64,000 bases of DNA from Zonotrichia leucophrys gambelii (lineage: Eukaryota > Chordata > Aves > Passeriformes > Passerellidae): NCBI RefSeq assembly GCF_028769735.1, contig NC_088170.1:64209085-64273084 (forward strand), in the 5' to 3' direction. The notes under the pieces are model-generated. The model was given only the letters and a program-made list of their open reading frames with translations, was not told the origin of the DNA and did not search any database. The stretch's first letter is position 1. Every line of letters starts with the position of its first letter. Shown piece after piece: positions 40,963 through 52,494 of the stretch. The position numbers were made by a program, and so were the translations under genes.

Positions 40963-41359
40963 GAATCAGCAAGAACACAAAGGCCCAGTGAAGATCAGCA
41001 GAAGTTTCCAGACTGAGGAGCCCTTAACAAGTCTGGGATTATCCAAGGAGAGTGGTGGGAATGTTGTTCCTGGTGAGAAGCTGACCAAGAACCAAGGACC
41101 TGTCTCCATCTCTCCCTCTCAGAACCCCTTGAGGTTGATTGAGCAGAGGTCTCTGCACAGACAGAGGTCTCCTGTTGGGATACCAGGAGAAACAGTACTT
41201 GAGGGTTGTATTAAACTTCTTGTGGGGTATTTTAAAGGACTTGTGGCAACATATGAGACATTATAGAATGCTTAGGGAAGGAATGGAAGCAGGAAAGGGA
41301 GCTGGCAAGGTGCATTATGAGGGAACAAGCAGGAAAGAATAGAGAGAAAAGGCAATAAA
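40905..41359 (+). other. Candidate terminal exon or decayed open region with poly(A) signal
   Basis: A strong acceptor-like polypyrimidine tract ending in TTTTCCCAG (about 40,935) lies in the right arm of the inverted repeat. Downstream, an ATG at 40,961 opens a 101-codon frame to 41,266, and an overlapping frame shifted by one register stays open to 41,342. An AATAAA at 41,354-41,359 follows directly. The predicted products are hydrophilic, rich in Lys, Glu, Ser and Gln, with no domain I recognise. This could be a terminal exon of an unrecognised or non-coding transcript, a decayed retrocopy, or coincidence. Confidence 0.2.
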
Positions 41360-41896
41360 ACAAGCTGATCAGGTACAATTGTCTTAATTATTTGTTGCTG
41401 TTACACTTTGTCAAACTGCCTTTCATAACTGCAGTTTGCACTATGTTCTCATGAAATCCTGTTTCTGGTTCTCTATGGGTATGCTTTCTATTCTGAGTAT
41501 GGGAAATTCAAACTGTACTGGACAGCAAGTAGGATAAAAAGTGCCAGTTACAGGATAAAAGAGATCAGCTACTGGAGCACAGCTGCAAAATCTCTGGGCC
41601 CTGTATCTCTGTGTACCAGCAAATGGGGAGACCAGGACAGCTGGGAAGCAGATACTGGATAGGCTGAGCATTAAGGGCTCACCCTCAGAGTGATTAATAT
41701 TTTCATTTCTATTATTATAATAACAGAGTGATTATTATTTTTTTTTTCCACCACTGGAGTTCCTTTCCAATAGCCACAAATCAAGAACAGGAGCAGGCCA
41801 TCCACACTGCTTCTGTTTGTGTGTGTGCTGTGTGCATTTCTGTGGGTGCTGGCGATGCCCTGCTGCTGCTTGTGCTGACCCCAGCGGCAGCTGGGC
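41360..41896. other. Short unique interval, no gene recognised
   Basis: It contains a small T run near 41,740 and a TGTGTGTG patch near 41,818 that foreshadows the following repeat. Nothing else is recognised. Confidence 0.4.
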
Positions 41897-41998
41897 ATGT
41901 ATGTCTGTGTGTCTGTGTGTCTGTGTGTCCATGTGTCTGTGTGTCTGTGTTTCTGTGTGTCCATGCATGTGTGTCTGTATGTCTATGTCTGTGTGTGC
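41897..41998. repeat. Degenerate TG-rich repeat, TGTGTGTC and TGTCTGTG units
   Basis: Units of eight to ten bases built from TGTG and TCTG alternate, with interspersed CCATG variants. All plus and minus frames are open, which gives Cys-Val or His-Thr repeats in translation; none is coding. Confidence 0.9.
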
Positions 41999-42025
41999 CA
42001 GAGATTACACACTCAGCCTTGCTAC

Positions 42026-42427
42026 TGTGATACATGAGTAATGCAATAATTGGCTCTCACAATTAACAGACAGGTACCATGTATATAGGTTAAGAAAAGT
42101 TTTATAGATTTATAGTTATGTTTTACCCCCTCACGTTATCAAGAGACAGCCAGGGTTGGGATATCTGGGAGGGTCGGATTTCAGGAAATCAAGATTAGAG
42201 GGAAAGATCTCCACCACTGGACAGTGAACAAGGGGTTGACGGACAGAACTTTGGGAGGAGTTAAAGGGTTAAAAGTCAAAACCTCCATTATTTGGGCGAG
42301 CACATGGTGGGAATATCCTTTGCTCCCAGCACTGTAACCTTTTTCTCTATTCAGTCTTCTATTGCATTTTTGGTAAGGTTTAATAAACCTTTCTAAATTA
42401 TGAAAAGTGAGTAACCAATTTCTCACA
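42026..42427 (+). mobile_element. Solo LTR of endogenous retrovirus
   Basis: The proposed element runs from TGTGATAC to TTTCTCACA, giving a TGTGA/TCACA terminal inverted repeat. A poly(A) signal AATAAA lies at 42,382-42,387, about 40 bases before the end, as expected near the R region. The stretch TTTATAGATTTATAGTTATG and the sequence around the poly(A) signal match what I remember of common passerine LTRs. Flanks (CTAC before, CTAT after) agree at only three of four bases, so the duplication is unproven and the left boundary could be off. No internal retroviral sequence is attached. Confidence 0.75.
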
Positions 42428-44928
42428 CTATCTTGGGACACAGACACTGCAGCCTCACATCCATCAGGCTTTCAACTGCCTCAAACAAGAAACATGTATT
42501 TTGTTGGTGGGGAAGGTGGGACAATCCTTCAGAGAGAGAATATGACACTGTCAGCTGAGATCAACAGAACTGTGATAATTTATCCACTAAAATATATTTT
42601 TCTATCACAGTTTTTCACACTTTAAAGGAGAAAGCTGTCAGTTTATTTTTTGAAAGCAGAGGTGTTTAGCCTAGCTTTTAATATTGGTCCTATATGGCTT
42701 TCTAAAAAAAAAATATTTGAAGCAAAATTGGCAGTATTTCATTTAACTTGAGTTTGGAATATCTGAAAATAATGCAGTGTTTTTTTTCATGGCAGCCAAC
42801 AAATGTGTCCTTATTCCTGATATGAATATATCACAACAATAGCAATGGTCTTAGCTTCATATAGACTATCATATGTTGCTACTTATAAATAAGTGGGCAG
42901 AAGTGGGCTCTGATGTGATTCACACTGATTCTTTAATTTAAGGATATTGCATTTTTGGAAGGAGAGATACACTATGCATATCAATTTTGAGGGAAAGACG
43001 CTATATTTGCTGACACTGCTGCTCTAGCTCACAATTTCTCAATATGTCTGAGGAGATGGTGCTCTGCAGCAAACACTGCGAAGCCAAGCAATTGTGGAAG
43101 CCCACAAGAAATGCATCTCTGTAGTGCAGGTATCAGAAGGGAATATTTCCCCTCAAAGGAATTATTTATTGTTCTGTTCCAGGTGGCTTTCACAGGTAAT
43201 ATGTCAGGATTCAGACAAGTTGAAAAGTACATGGGTAATTTATGACACCAAACGTATTGTAGCTTGGAAGGTCAAAGCCATATAAATTGAGAAAATAAAG
43301 AAACAGTCTTGAAGAAAATAACATTTCCTCTTTTGTGTTAAAAAAAAAAAAAAAAAAAGAGAAAAGGGCATAAAGGCTCCAGGTTATGGCACCAAATCCA
43401 CTGTTATTTCAAATAACCATGTAATGAAGATCTCACAAATTGACCTTTCTTACCTTAAGAAAATTAAATATTCTTCTTCTCCTGTGATATGTAATGGAAC
43501 TTAGTTCAAAAAAATTAATTGGATCACAGTGAAAAAAACACCAAATCTAATACTTAGAGCTCTTCAAATTTTTGCAAAAAACTCACACTTGACATATTTA
43601 CTCTTGCGCAAGCATTGTCCACTAATAACCCGGGGCATTTTTGCATTTTTGGAGGGTTTTTTTATGTTTCTTCAACTATTACAATCCCTTTCAGCTGTTT
43701 GTTTTGTTTTGTGTTTTTCTTTTATTTTTCTTTTGGTTTTGTTTTGGGTTTCTCTTCATTTTTACTTAAAAGAACAAGAGCTGTTTGGGTCTTGGGTCTG
43801 CACAGGTCTGCAGATGTACTGGTAGGGACTGAAAATTTCTTCTCCCGCTCCATAGAAAGTATAACTCATTCTCCTCCCAAATATTTTTAAGCCACATGGT
43901 ATGCAATTGCTCTGTCTTTCAGTCTTTCATTGCACCTTCTAAACCAAGAGCAAGAGGCGACACAATTCTACTGACTTGCAGAGTCAGTAATTGTTTAATA
44001 AAAATTAATGCAGAGACAGAAACTTTCTTGCTTTTGATACGTATCCAGCATTTCAAGATGTTTGCTGGTAGAGAGGTGGTTTGGATGAGACTCTGAAGAA
44101 AGGCCATTTAATGCACTGATAAGGCTGAACTGATAAATGGAGACAACTTTCTTGAAAATACAACAGCTACAGTCCTTGCAAGAAGAGGAATTTCTGAAGA
44201 TGCCATTTCCTGTGCTCATTTAAATGGAATTGATGTTCTACAAAGCTCACTTTGCCCCTGATCTGGGAGCTAAATGCATTGTCAGACAAGATAGGAACCT
44301 GACAACAGCAGTGACAGATTTATTCCATTTATTATGTCAGTTGGCGCACTTTGGCAGCTTTCCCATTCTCAAATTATCTTCAGGATACAAAATAACTATG
44401 GTGGAAGGGAGCAGTTTGTCTTCGGTATGGATTATGGAGCTGAAATTTTTCACAATCATTCTGAGATGGATTTGTTTGTCCACTGCACTGATGCTTATAC
44501 TCTTCTTTCTTTATTAAGACCAAGAACCTGCAGGTAGTGAGTTTAAGTCCATTTCCCCTTGACAGCTTTACCTTTCCATGGGGACTGAAGTGATACCTTA
44601 ATCTTCAGCCCTTAATGGTACTGTCTGATTTCATTTTGGGAATAATAGTTTCCAAAGTGACTTTGGAATCAAGTAGTCAGGCAAACAGCCAGATGACAGC
44701 TATCAAACATTCAGTCCTGTGTGTGCTGAGATAGACCATGAGGTAAAATTTGGCTTCTTGGTTTGTAATATTAGTCCTGCCATGTGATCCTACTGCTAGA
44801 TCTATAAAACTAGCTTATAGCAAGTTGTATTTGTGGTTCTCTGGAAGGCAGTTCTGAAATCCCACCAGTCTGCTGGATAAACCTGAAATGACAAGGAATC
44901 AGTGACTTTGCAATTGTACTATTCTGGG
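42428..44928. other. Mostly unique AT-rich sequence, no gene recognised
   Basis: It contains a poly(A) run at 43,340-43,358 listed separately and a T/G-rich patch near 43,700-43,760. The 67-codon frame at 44,334-44,537 has no recognisable family. Confidence 0.4.
43340..43358. repeat. Poly(A) run, 19 bases
   Basis: Nineteen consecutive A on the plus strand, preceded by AATAAAG about 45 bases upstream. It may mark the 3' end of a retrocopy or be simple sequence; see findings. Confidence 0.9.
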
Positions 44929-45585
44929 TGTCTTAGGTTGGAAATGGGGGTATGTATTCTATTTGCCATCTGTTAGAGATGGGGCAGTTGTCTTCTGTTA
45001 ATTGGGCAGTTTTCTTTATCTCTTCCACAACCAATCCTCCCTCTGGGGAGATATCTTCTGTTCATGGGCCAGTGCGTGTCACTGCATGACTGATAAAATG
45101 TCATCATCCCATTGGGAGATGCTCCACCCAGGGGGAGGAGCCAAGCATTCCTACCTGGATATAATCTGGGATTTGGAACAGCAGAAGCAGCCTTTTCCCA
45201 CTAGATTCTCAAAGGAAGACCAGGCCCATCTACATCACCACTGGATCTTCAGAGGAAAACTCTACCCTTCTACAGGATCCCTGCTCCAACAGAACCACAG
45301 CTGGCACTGCAGGAGGGCTGCAGCCACCATGGAAGGGGACTGCTGCCACCACTCTGACCCACAAGGGGTCAGGTCATATACTGGCTCTGTCTGCGTTGTT
45401 GTGCATTTTTATTTTATTTTTATTCCCTTCCCTAATAAGTAACTTTTATTCCTGATCCCATATTTTTGCCTGAGAGCCCCTTAATTTCAAAATTATAACA
45501 ATTTGGAGGGAGGGGGTTTACATTTTCCATTTCAGAGGAGGCTCCTGCCTTCCTTAGCAGACACCTGTCTTCTCAAATCAAGACA
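44929..45585 (+). mobile_element. Solo LTR of endogenous retrovirus (ERVL-like), 657 bp
   Basis: The element starts TGTCTTAGGTTGG and ends TCAAATCAAGACA, so the ends form a TGTCTT/AAGACA-type inverted repeat. The immediate flanks CTGGG (44,924-44,928) and CTGGA (45,586-45,590) agree at four of five bases, fitting a five-base target-site duplication as used by ERVL elements. A TATA-like GATATAAT lies at 45,159-45,166 and an AATAAG poly(A)-type signal at 45,434. The 3' part, with GGAGGCTCCTGCCTTCC near 45,537, matches a songbird LTR I recognise. Absence of internal sequence points to LTR-LTR recombination. The 146-codon frame inside it is not a gene. Confidence 0.88.
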
Positions 45586-47758
45586 CTGGAGTGTCAAGAC
45601 ACTGCCAGTGTAATCTGCACACTGTGGCACAGACATAAATTCAGCCACGGTGCTGCTCCTTCGTGTGTGGGCAATTGCAAATTCAGAGCTGAAGAGAAAT
45701 ATGGTCAATTGCTGCCTCTGCTGCCTGGCACTTAAAGGAAAACGTTTGGCATTAAATTCTCTTGCAGATAATGGTAGATTGACATTTGAGGTACAAACTC
45801 CCTTTTTCAGGCCTTCTTGGGTAAAGGGCGGGAAAAAGTGAGAAATGGAGACTGATAATAATATGAAATTATGTAGCACATCCAGCCTTGCCTGAATACT
45901 ATGGCATGGTCCTTACTCTGAGACCCACACTTTATCTCCCTGGCTAGAAAAGTCAATGCCAGCTGCAGGGAAATTTGGTTTCAGCTGTCATGGCAACTTT
46001 CACTCAGAATTCTACATTGTGCCATCATAACTGCTATAGGGGATTTTCTTCTGTTTATTATCTTCTCCCTTGGATGTTGCATTTCCATCCTTTTATCCTC
46101 TTTCATAAAGCAGTGTGTGGATATATTACAAACTAATGAGTGTTAGCAGTATTAACAGTGAATCCTTATCTAATGTTTTCTCTAAAAAAAAAAATAATTA
46201 TAATTATTAGACAGCATGTATGTTGTAATGAGCACAGACCATGTGGCACTGTTTGCTCTGAACAGGTAAGCAGCTGAGTCTTTTTAGAAGTATTACAAAT
46301 GTAAAATCAGTATTTAATATTTTTTCCTTAAGATCTTCTTAATATGTGTATTTTCTATGTTTCTGCCAGAGTTTTCAGACTAATCAAAAAAAAACAGGCA
46401 AAAATAAGTAATGAAAAATTCTTTAAAAATATTCTGTTCTACCTGAATTTACTTTACAGTATCATCCACCTTTCCCAATTATGAAATATTTCAGATTGTA
46501 AAATTCAAAGAGAGAAAAATTTGTGTGTTAAAAATTAATCATAACATCTCATTCTGCAGATGGCTATGGAAACACAGATTGACATAACCTACTTGGAAAA
46601 ATTCTAGAAATTCAATTTAAATTTAATAAAGAATGATTTCCATATCATAGATTCTTTTTAAATAAACATATATTATACAGCAACCATATTTAAAATTCCA
46701 GATGAGTTAAAAATCCTCCCCTCACACCCTGACCTGCTTTTTGTGCACTCACACACATGAATTTTTTCAGCAGGGTCATTTCACAAAACTGAACTCAATT
46801 TCCCTTATGCCCCAAACCCCCACCACACACACACACATCCTGGTTTCAGCTTAGTTTTATAAAGCCAGTCCAGTGCTGTCTTCACTCCTCTCTGGGTCTG
46901 GGGACTTCTCCTGCTTCCCATCCCACTCATCCCCATGCCAGATTGTCTCACACACTATCAGTTTTATCTATTTTGTTTTTCATACATGGCAGTCTGCTGT
47001 GTGGATAAATTAGCAGAAACATTGATTTGGACTCCCCTTGATATTGTAAAGGGGGTTGCAGCTGAAAGGAGGTTTTTTCCATAAGATTCCCAAGGCTCAG
47101 AAAAATCCATTTTTATCTGGCTGTCAGATATGCTCCAGTTCTACTGCCCCCAGACATCAATACCTCAAACATCTTGCTAAAGAAAAGCTTCCCCTTTGCA
47201 CCCTGAAATTCAGTTTCTGTTGGGTAGAAGGGTGTGGTTTTGGGTGTCTTCCAGAAAAGAGTAATTCTCCTTTTGTCCTGCTAATTTTATGATTGGCAGC
47301 ATCTTTTCAGCTTGGTAAGAGCACACTGAACCAATATCAAGTGTTACGTAAGCTTGTCTTTTGTTAAGGGACAGAACTTTGTCTGATTTTTCCATTTTTT
47401 GTTCTTATAAATTTGGAATAATTTTAAAACAATGAAATAGTTATTTAAGCTACAAAGATTCCTTGTAGTGTCTCTCTTGAGATGGACAGCAGAAATATAG
47501 ACTCATGCCAGTGAAGTGCAATTCTCTGCACTCCTTTTTCTGCTTTAATTTCTTTGTCTCCTTTTGCCCAGGCCAAACACTGCACATGAACTTGGATGAT
47601 GAAGAAGCTACAGACACATTAATCCTTCACATTCTCAACTTTCTTTGCCTTGGACTTAGGGGTGACATAGAAGCTATTTGAGAATAGAGTTGGGCTCTGT
47701 GTACACAGATCTCACCCCAAAGCATTTTGAATGATGTTTTCTCCTCCAAACATCTCCT
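45586..47758. other. Unique AT-rich sequence, no gene recognised
   Basis: Only a short (CA)n patch at about 46,824-46,837 and an A-rich patch near 46,184-46,205 stand out. Confidence 0.45.
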
Positions 47759-48062
47759 GAGAGGAGGCTGTGGTTTCTCCCAGCCAACTAGAAATAGGAC
47801 AAGAGGAAATGGCCTCACGTTTCACCAGGAGAGGTTCAGATTGGATATTAAGAAAAAATTATTCACTGAAAGAATAAAGCTAAGTGTTGGAACAGGCTGC
47901 CCAGGGAAGTGATGGAGTCACCATCACTGGAAGTGTTCAACAAACAAGCAGAGGTGGCAATTTGCCATATGTTTCAGTGGACATGGTGGTATTTGGTCAA
48001 AGGTTGGACCTGATCATGCTGGAAGTCTTTTCCAACCTTAATGTTTCTATGATTCTATAATT
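47759..48062 (+). mobile_element. CR1: CR1 LINE, 3' fragment
   Basis: This is a well-preserved CR1 3' region of about 300 bases. Landmarks are GGACAAGAGGAAATGGCCTC near 47,797, AGGCTGCCCAGGGAAGTGATGG near 47,893, ATCACTGGAAGTGTTCAA near 47,923, TTGGACCTGATCATGCTGGA near 48,004 and the terminal TTTCTATGATTCTAT near 48,043. It is truncated at the 5' side within the CR1 3' region. Confidence 0.95.
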
Positions 48063-51000
48063 CCATGAATGATGCTATTACTGAAAATATCACACCAAAT
48101 ATTTTGGTATTTTGGGCCAATACCAAAGGTTCAGGGATAGTAGGAGTAGCCAGGATGAGAGAATTGTGAGCTCTATGTTGGGAAAGGCAAAATGTGGTAA
48201 ATACAATGCAGATTTAAAATGAAGCTTTATTTTACTTACGCTGTAATAAGTCTCAGCTCCTCTGGGAGGAGCTTGTGTGCAAGCCACAGACAAGATTTTC
48301 AGTAGGAAAACATCTCTGCATCATCTGTGCTTAATACAACATGCAGCCTCACATAATTCTTAATAGCTTAAGAGCATCTATTTGGCAAAGTGAGCATCCA
48401 GTTCATACAACTTTTAAACAACATGTCGTAGATGTTGATAGAATTTAGAACTACTACAATTTAGTAGTTCTAAATTCCAAGATTTAGCTAGAAAAGCACA
48501 ACTCCTGTGCTACTGAAAGAGCAGACCAGAGGTATGGTTGCACAGCTGAGAGTCACTGACTTAAAAAAAAATTGTTGTGGAGAAATCAGAATTTTGAAGT
48601 GGAGGTATATGTCTATTATATTCCCCAAAAAGGTAGATTGTAAATAATTCTGGTTTTAATATGTCCAAAATATGTTTAAAAATAAGGAAAATAATGCTAT
48701 GTTATGCTATTAATACAACTTAAGTGATTTGCATGAGCATTTGAATTTTTGTGTGTGAGAAGAAATCTCAGGCACACAGTCACCAATCAAATGTTTTTAT
48801 TCATTCCATCACATATAAAAAAACCTCAAAACATTAACTTCTATATAGAAAAATAGTCACATCTTTCAATCAAAATGATTGCTAAAAATCATTTTTCAAG
48901 TGTGACAGAAGAAATACTTGAGAAATTGGTCTCCCAGTTTGGCAGTTTGTGGTGTCCAAGAGAGCTGACTCATAAAGCAAAAGCTTTTAACTGAAAGTTT
49001 GAAGAAAAACAGTTTTATTTAATTCAGCACTTTTCCATGGAAACTTCATTGTCCCCGACCCTGTTGTCAGCAAACAGATTTGCTGAAACCTTTTAGAGAA
49101 ATTCAGCCTGAGGCAGACACCCGGTGTTCAAATTGCAAGTGTCCAGTTACAGTTTGGACAGGTAACATGACTGAAGATGGAAATTTAAAGTAGAAAACAT
49201 AAGGCAAATTGTTAAACTATGTCACTGCCACTAACTGTAATCTGCAAATATTAAAATGTCAGGAACTCAAAAGTGTGTAACAGGGGTCTTTATGCTTGCA
49301 TGGTTGGTAAAATCTGTGCCTTCAAATGGCTGATCTCAGCATTAAATTTTTATCATCAAATCAAAGAGAACAGGCCAAAAAGCTGGATCACTGCTGTCTG
49401 ACTGTCATTCACTAGCAAATCTGTGCAATTTCTGGTGTTTTGCTGAGACATCAATAGTTTCAGAATGTTGGTATTTTGAGTATCCAGATGCTGGCTTGCA
49501 CAGAAGACACATTACACTTTTCCCTACTAATACTTATTTCCATGCAAGGCATTTCACTGTCAGATGCTGATGTGCCTTGAAGAATTATGAAAAAAGACAA
49601 AGAGCTGTGAAGCTGTCAATGCTGCAGAAGTTTGAGAAATTATATGTTGGAAGGTGCATGGCAAAACTTATGCCATGGGAAGGATAGAGTTCATGCCATT
49701 TTATATTAAAATGTTAACTGTGCCAGTTCTTTGCTGTTAAAGAAAGGTACTCAAATTATGAAAATGTCTTTTTTTTTGTGCGTTTTTTTTCCCCAACTTT
49801 ATAAAAACAATATATGTTTTCTAAACTGTGTGTTTAGTGGCTAAAACTTGTGTTCTTTAAAAGGGCCAAATTTGTGCTGAAAAGCTTGAATGAAGCTTGC
49901 AGTAGGAAGGTAAGGCTTTGACTGATAAAAATGAAAGTCAACAAAAAACCCCAAACCCCAACTAAATCCTCATATAAAGCTGGAGAATTCCAAGAATTAT
50001 ACTCTAGAAATTTATCTTCTGTTCTAAAGGTAATAGCAATGATTTTTCCCCCCTAGTTTTTCTTTCTTTTTTTTTCCCATTATTTTTAACTTTGCTCATA
50101 GACTAAATGCATTTTTATTTCTGCAGCATACTGGAGTTTGTTGTATAGGCTAGAATCCCAAATCTGTCTCCCAGATAAATATTTGATATAGATTTGTATG
50201 CACTTGGTCTAATTCATAGGAGTTTCAGTTTGTTGAACTGTCATGGCAGATACTGATTTTGGCAAGGAACAGAAAGTCTTTACTGCTTTCCACTGACAAT
50301 GAGAAGGCTTTTTTCACTTCATGATGAGAAGTACTCCAAGCACAGAAATGTACCGAAAGGCTCACTAATGAGCCTTTGGATAACTCACTCAAAAAAGAAT
50401 TGTTGTCACTCAAGAATCTCATTCAAAATCTGTGGAAATTAATAGAAAAGCTTCTTCTGACTCAACTTGAATCCTGATCCAACATCAGCATAAGTTAATG
50501 GGCCAGCTCATCCAAGTAAGTGTTACAGGATAAGACCTTGTAGGAGTATTTATTCTTTGTCATAAATACAGTGTAAATAGATCTGGTTTTGATGTCTTAC
50601 GGGAAGGATGAAGGCAGTAAAAGGATTCTTTTAAAGTTTTATAAGATATGTAGAAGCAACCATAGAAAATGCCATAGAAAATTCAAAACTTAGTTACATC
50701 CTGGCCAAATGCAACCAACTAACAGACAAACCATTATTTGTGAAATAGCTGTTATTTATTTATACTTCTAGAAAATCACAGCTTCATTAACTTTGCCTCT
50801 ATTTGAATTCATCTGTGCTTGCTCTTATCCTGTTCCTCTAGCTCTGAATAAAAATTCACACACAATTTTTATTTAAAGTATGGCTCTGCAGTCAGGAATT
50901 ATTGCTGGATTTGTGCTATTTAGGGCAAGGGGACATCCCTGCCTATAGATCTAAAATATTAAAATGTTCTTCCTGCCCAGAATGAACAGGAACTGAAATT

Positions 51001-52348
51001 TTACTGATTCCCAGTAAGAGGTTTGTTAGCATCCAGAGTGATCTGTAGGCTGAGAGAGTAAAAGCAAAGGCACAGGGCAGCTGGTGGCAGATCTCACCAT
51101 GCTGTCAGTGAAACCTAAACAGACCTGTTCCTAGGTAAGAAATGCAGGACTTGAATGGGAAATCATGGATGAAGTGGTTGCCAAGTTTGGTGGGAGAGAA
51201 GAGAGAGGGGAGAAACTCTGCCAAATGCAGATCCACACCATATTTTGCTCCAGAGGATGTGCTGTGCAAGCAGTTGTTACAAGCACAAAAGCATCCAAAT
51301 TTGTCAGCAAAGGAGAAAATTTTCATTAGCAGGCATGCACTGAGCTCATTTTGCATCTGGAGCCTACCAGGTTTCACAAGAAAGTTATGTGTCATATTTA
51401 ACCTTCAAGTAGTGACTGATCTTCCTAGCTGAAGTCTCAGGGGACAGGCTTGTGAAAGGTGGCAGCATGAAAGTCAGTAGCCCAGCTTTTCTTCAAAATG
51501 CATTTTATTGGGAAGCAATTCCACTAGACAAGTCAAGCTAGTCTCAATTAACCATTGGAAACCTGGAAAATCAGATACCTTGCTGATAAATATCAGCTAC
51601 ATTATTCTAATTTATCTAGGAGTAATGGGATAATGATTGCCCATATAAGAGACTACACAATGCCATGATCCAAAGAATAATGAAATGCAAAGGCTAAGTG
51701 TTGTTTGAAGATTATGCTACATTGAGCTTACAAATGAATCACCATATTCTGAAGTTGTCTGTCTTACTGTCTAACAGAAAATATATATTTGTATTGTTGT
51801 GAAAGATGCAGAACTTAATCCAGAGTGTTTTCCTTGGAAAGAAAATGTGAAGATTCATGACTAAAAATAGTGATAACTTAAAGTGACAGAACACAGAAAT
51901 CCAGTGTTGAAAATTATGCAAATGACAAATGCTTTGCTCCCTAGTGACACTGGGAAAAAGTCAGTGTAACTCTTTCAGAATTGGAATTGAATTGGAATTG
52001 GGATTGAGCATACACACAGAAGTATAGGAGTTCCTATAGCAAATCCTGTCTCTCCTGTTTCCTTCAATCACAGCAGAATGGATCCTCAGTCCAAACCTCT
52101 CAACCCTGTGTGTGCTACCAAAAGAGAGTCCCAAGCACAGGTGCAAGTGCCACATATAAAATCCTTTTCAGTCAGCTAGGAATAATTGCAGATGAATTAC
52201 CCTATTTTGTTAAAGACAGGATGATGATTTGCATATTAACCCATCTTTGGATCTTCCTGCATAAATATGTATGGACAGAGCAGTTTTAAATGATTAAGGA
52301 ATTAATTAATGAAACAATTTTAGTTAAACACTAAAGACCTGGCTGTAC
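48063..52348. other. Unique AT-rich sequence, no gene recognised
   Basis: No gene or known repeat is recognised apart from the perfect hairpin at 48,441. T-rich patches occur near 49,768-49,795 and 50,043-50,085. Confidence 0.45.
48441..48477. repeat. Perfect hairpin, 16-bp stem and 5-nt loop
   Basis: The left arm 48,441-48,456 (GAATTTAGAACTACTA) is the exact reverse complement of 48,462-48,477. The loop is CAATT. No transposon end or tRNA-like feature is attached. Confidence 0.97.
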
Positions 52349-52494
52349 TTTTCTTTCCTTTCCTTTCCTTTCCTTTCCTTTCCTTTCCTTTCCTTTCCTT
52401 TCCTTTCCTTTCCTTTCCTTTCCTTTTCTTTTCTTTTCTTTTCTTTTCTTTTCTTTTCTTTTCTTTTCTTTTTTTCCTTTCCTTTCCTTTTTCC
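52349..52494. repeat. Polypyrimidine microsatellite: (TTTCC)n followed by (TTTTC)n
   Basis: Roughly fourteen TTTCC units cover about 52,355-52,424, then about nine TTTTC units to about 52,470, then a T run and a few TTTCC units again. The complementary strand is pure purine, which explains the Lys-Glu-Arg repeat frame on the minus strand. Confidence 0.97.

Noticed and set aside
41671..42041. Several frames on both strands rich in His-Thr-Asp or Cys-Val
   Set aside because: They translate the TG-rich simple repeat at 41,897-41,998.
44334..44537. Plus-strand frame of 67 codons with a protein-like look
   Set aside because: It matches no family I know, and an overlapping frame is open over the same bases, so there is no reason to prefer it.
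45002..45442. Plus-strand frame of 146 codons, one of the longest in the window
   Set aside because: It lies wholly inside the solo LTR at 44,929-45,585 and has no similarity to a retroviral protein; LTRs are non-coding.
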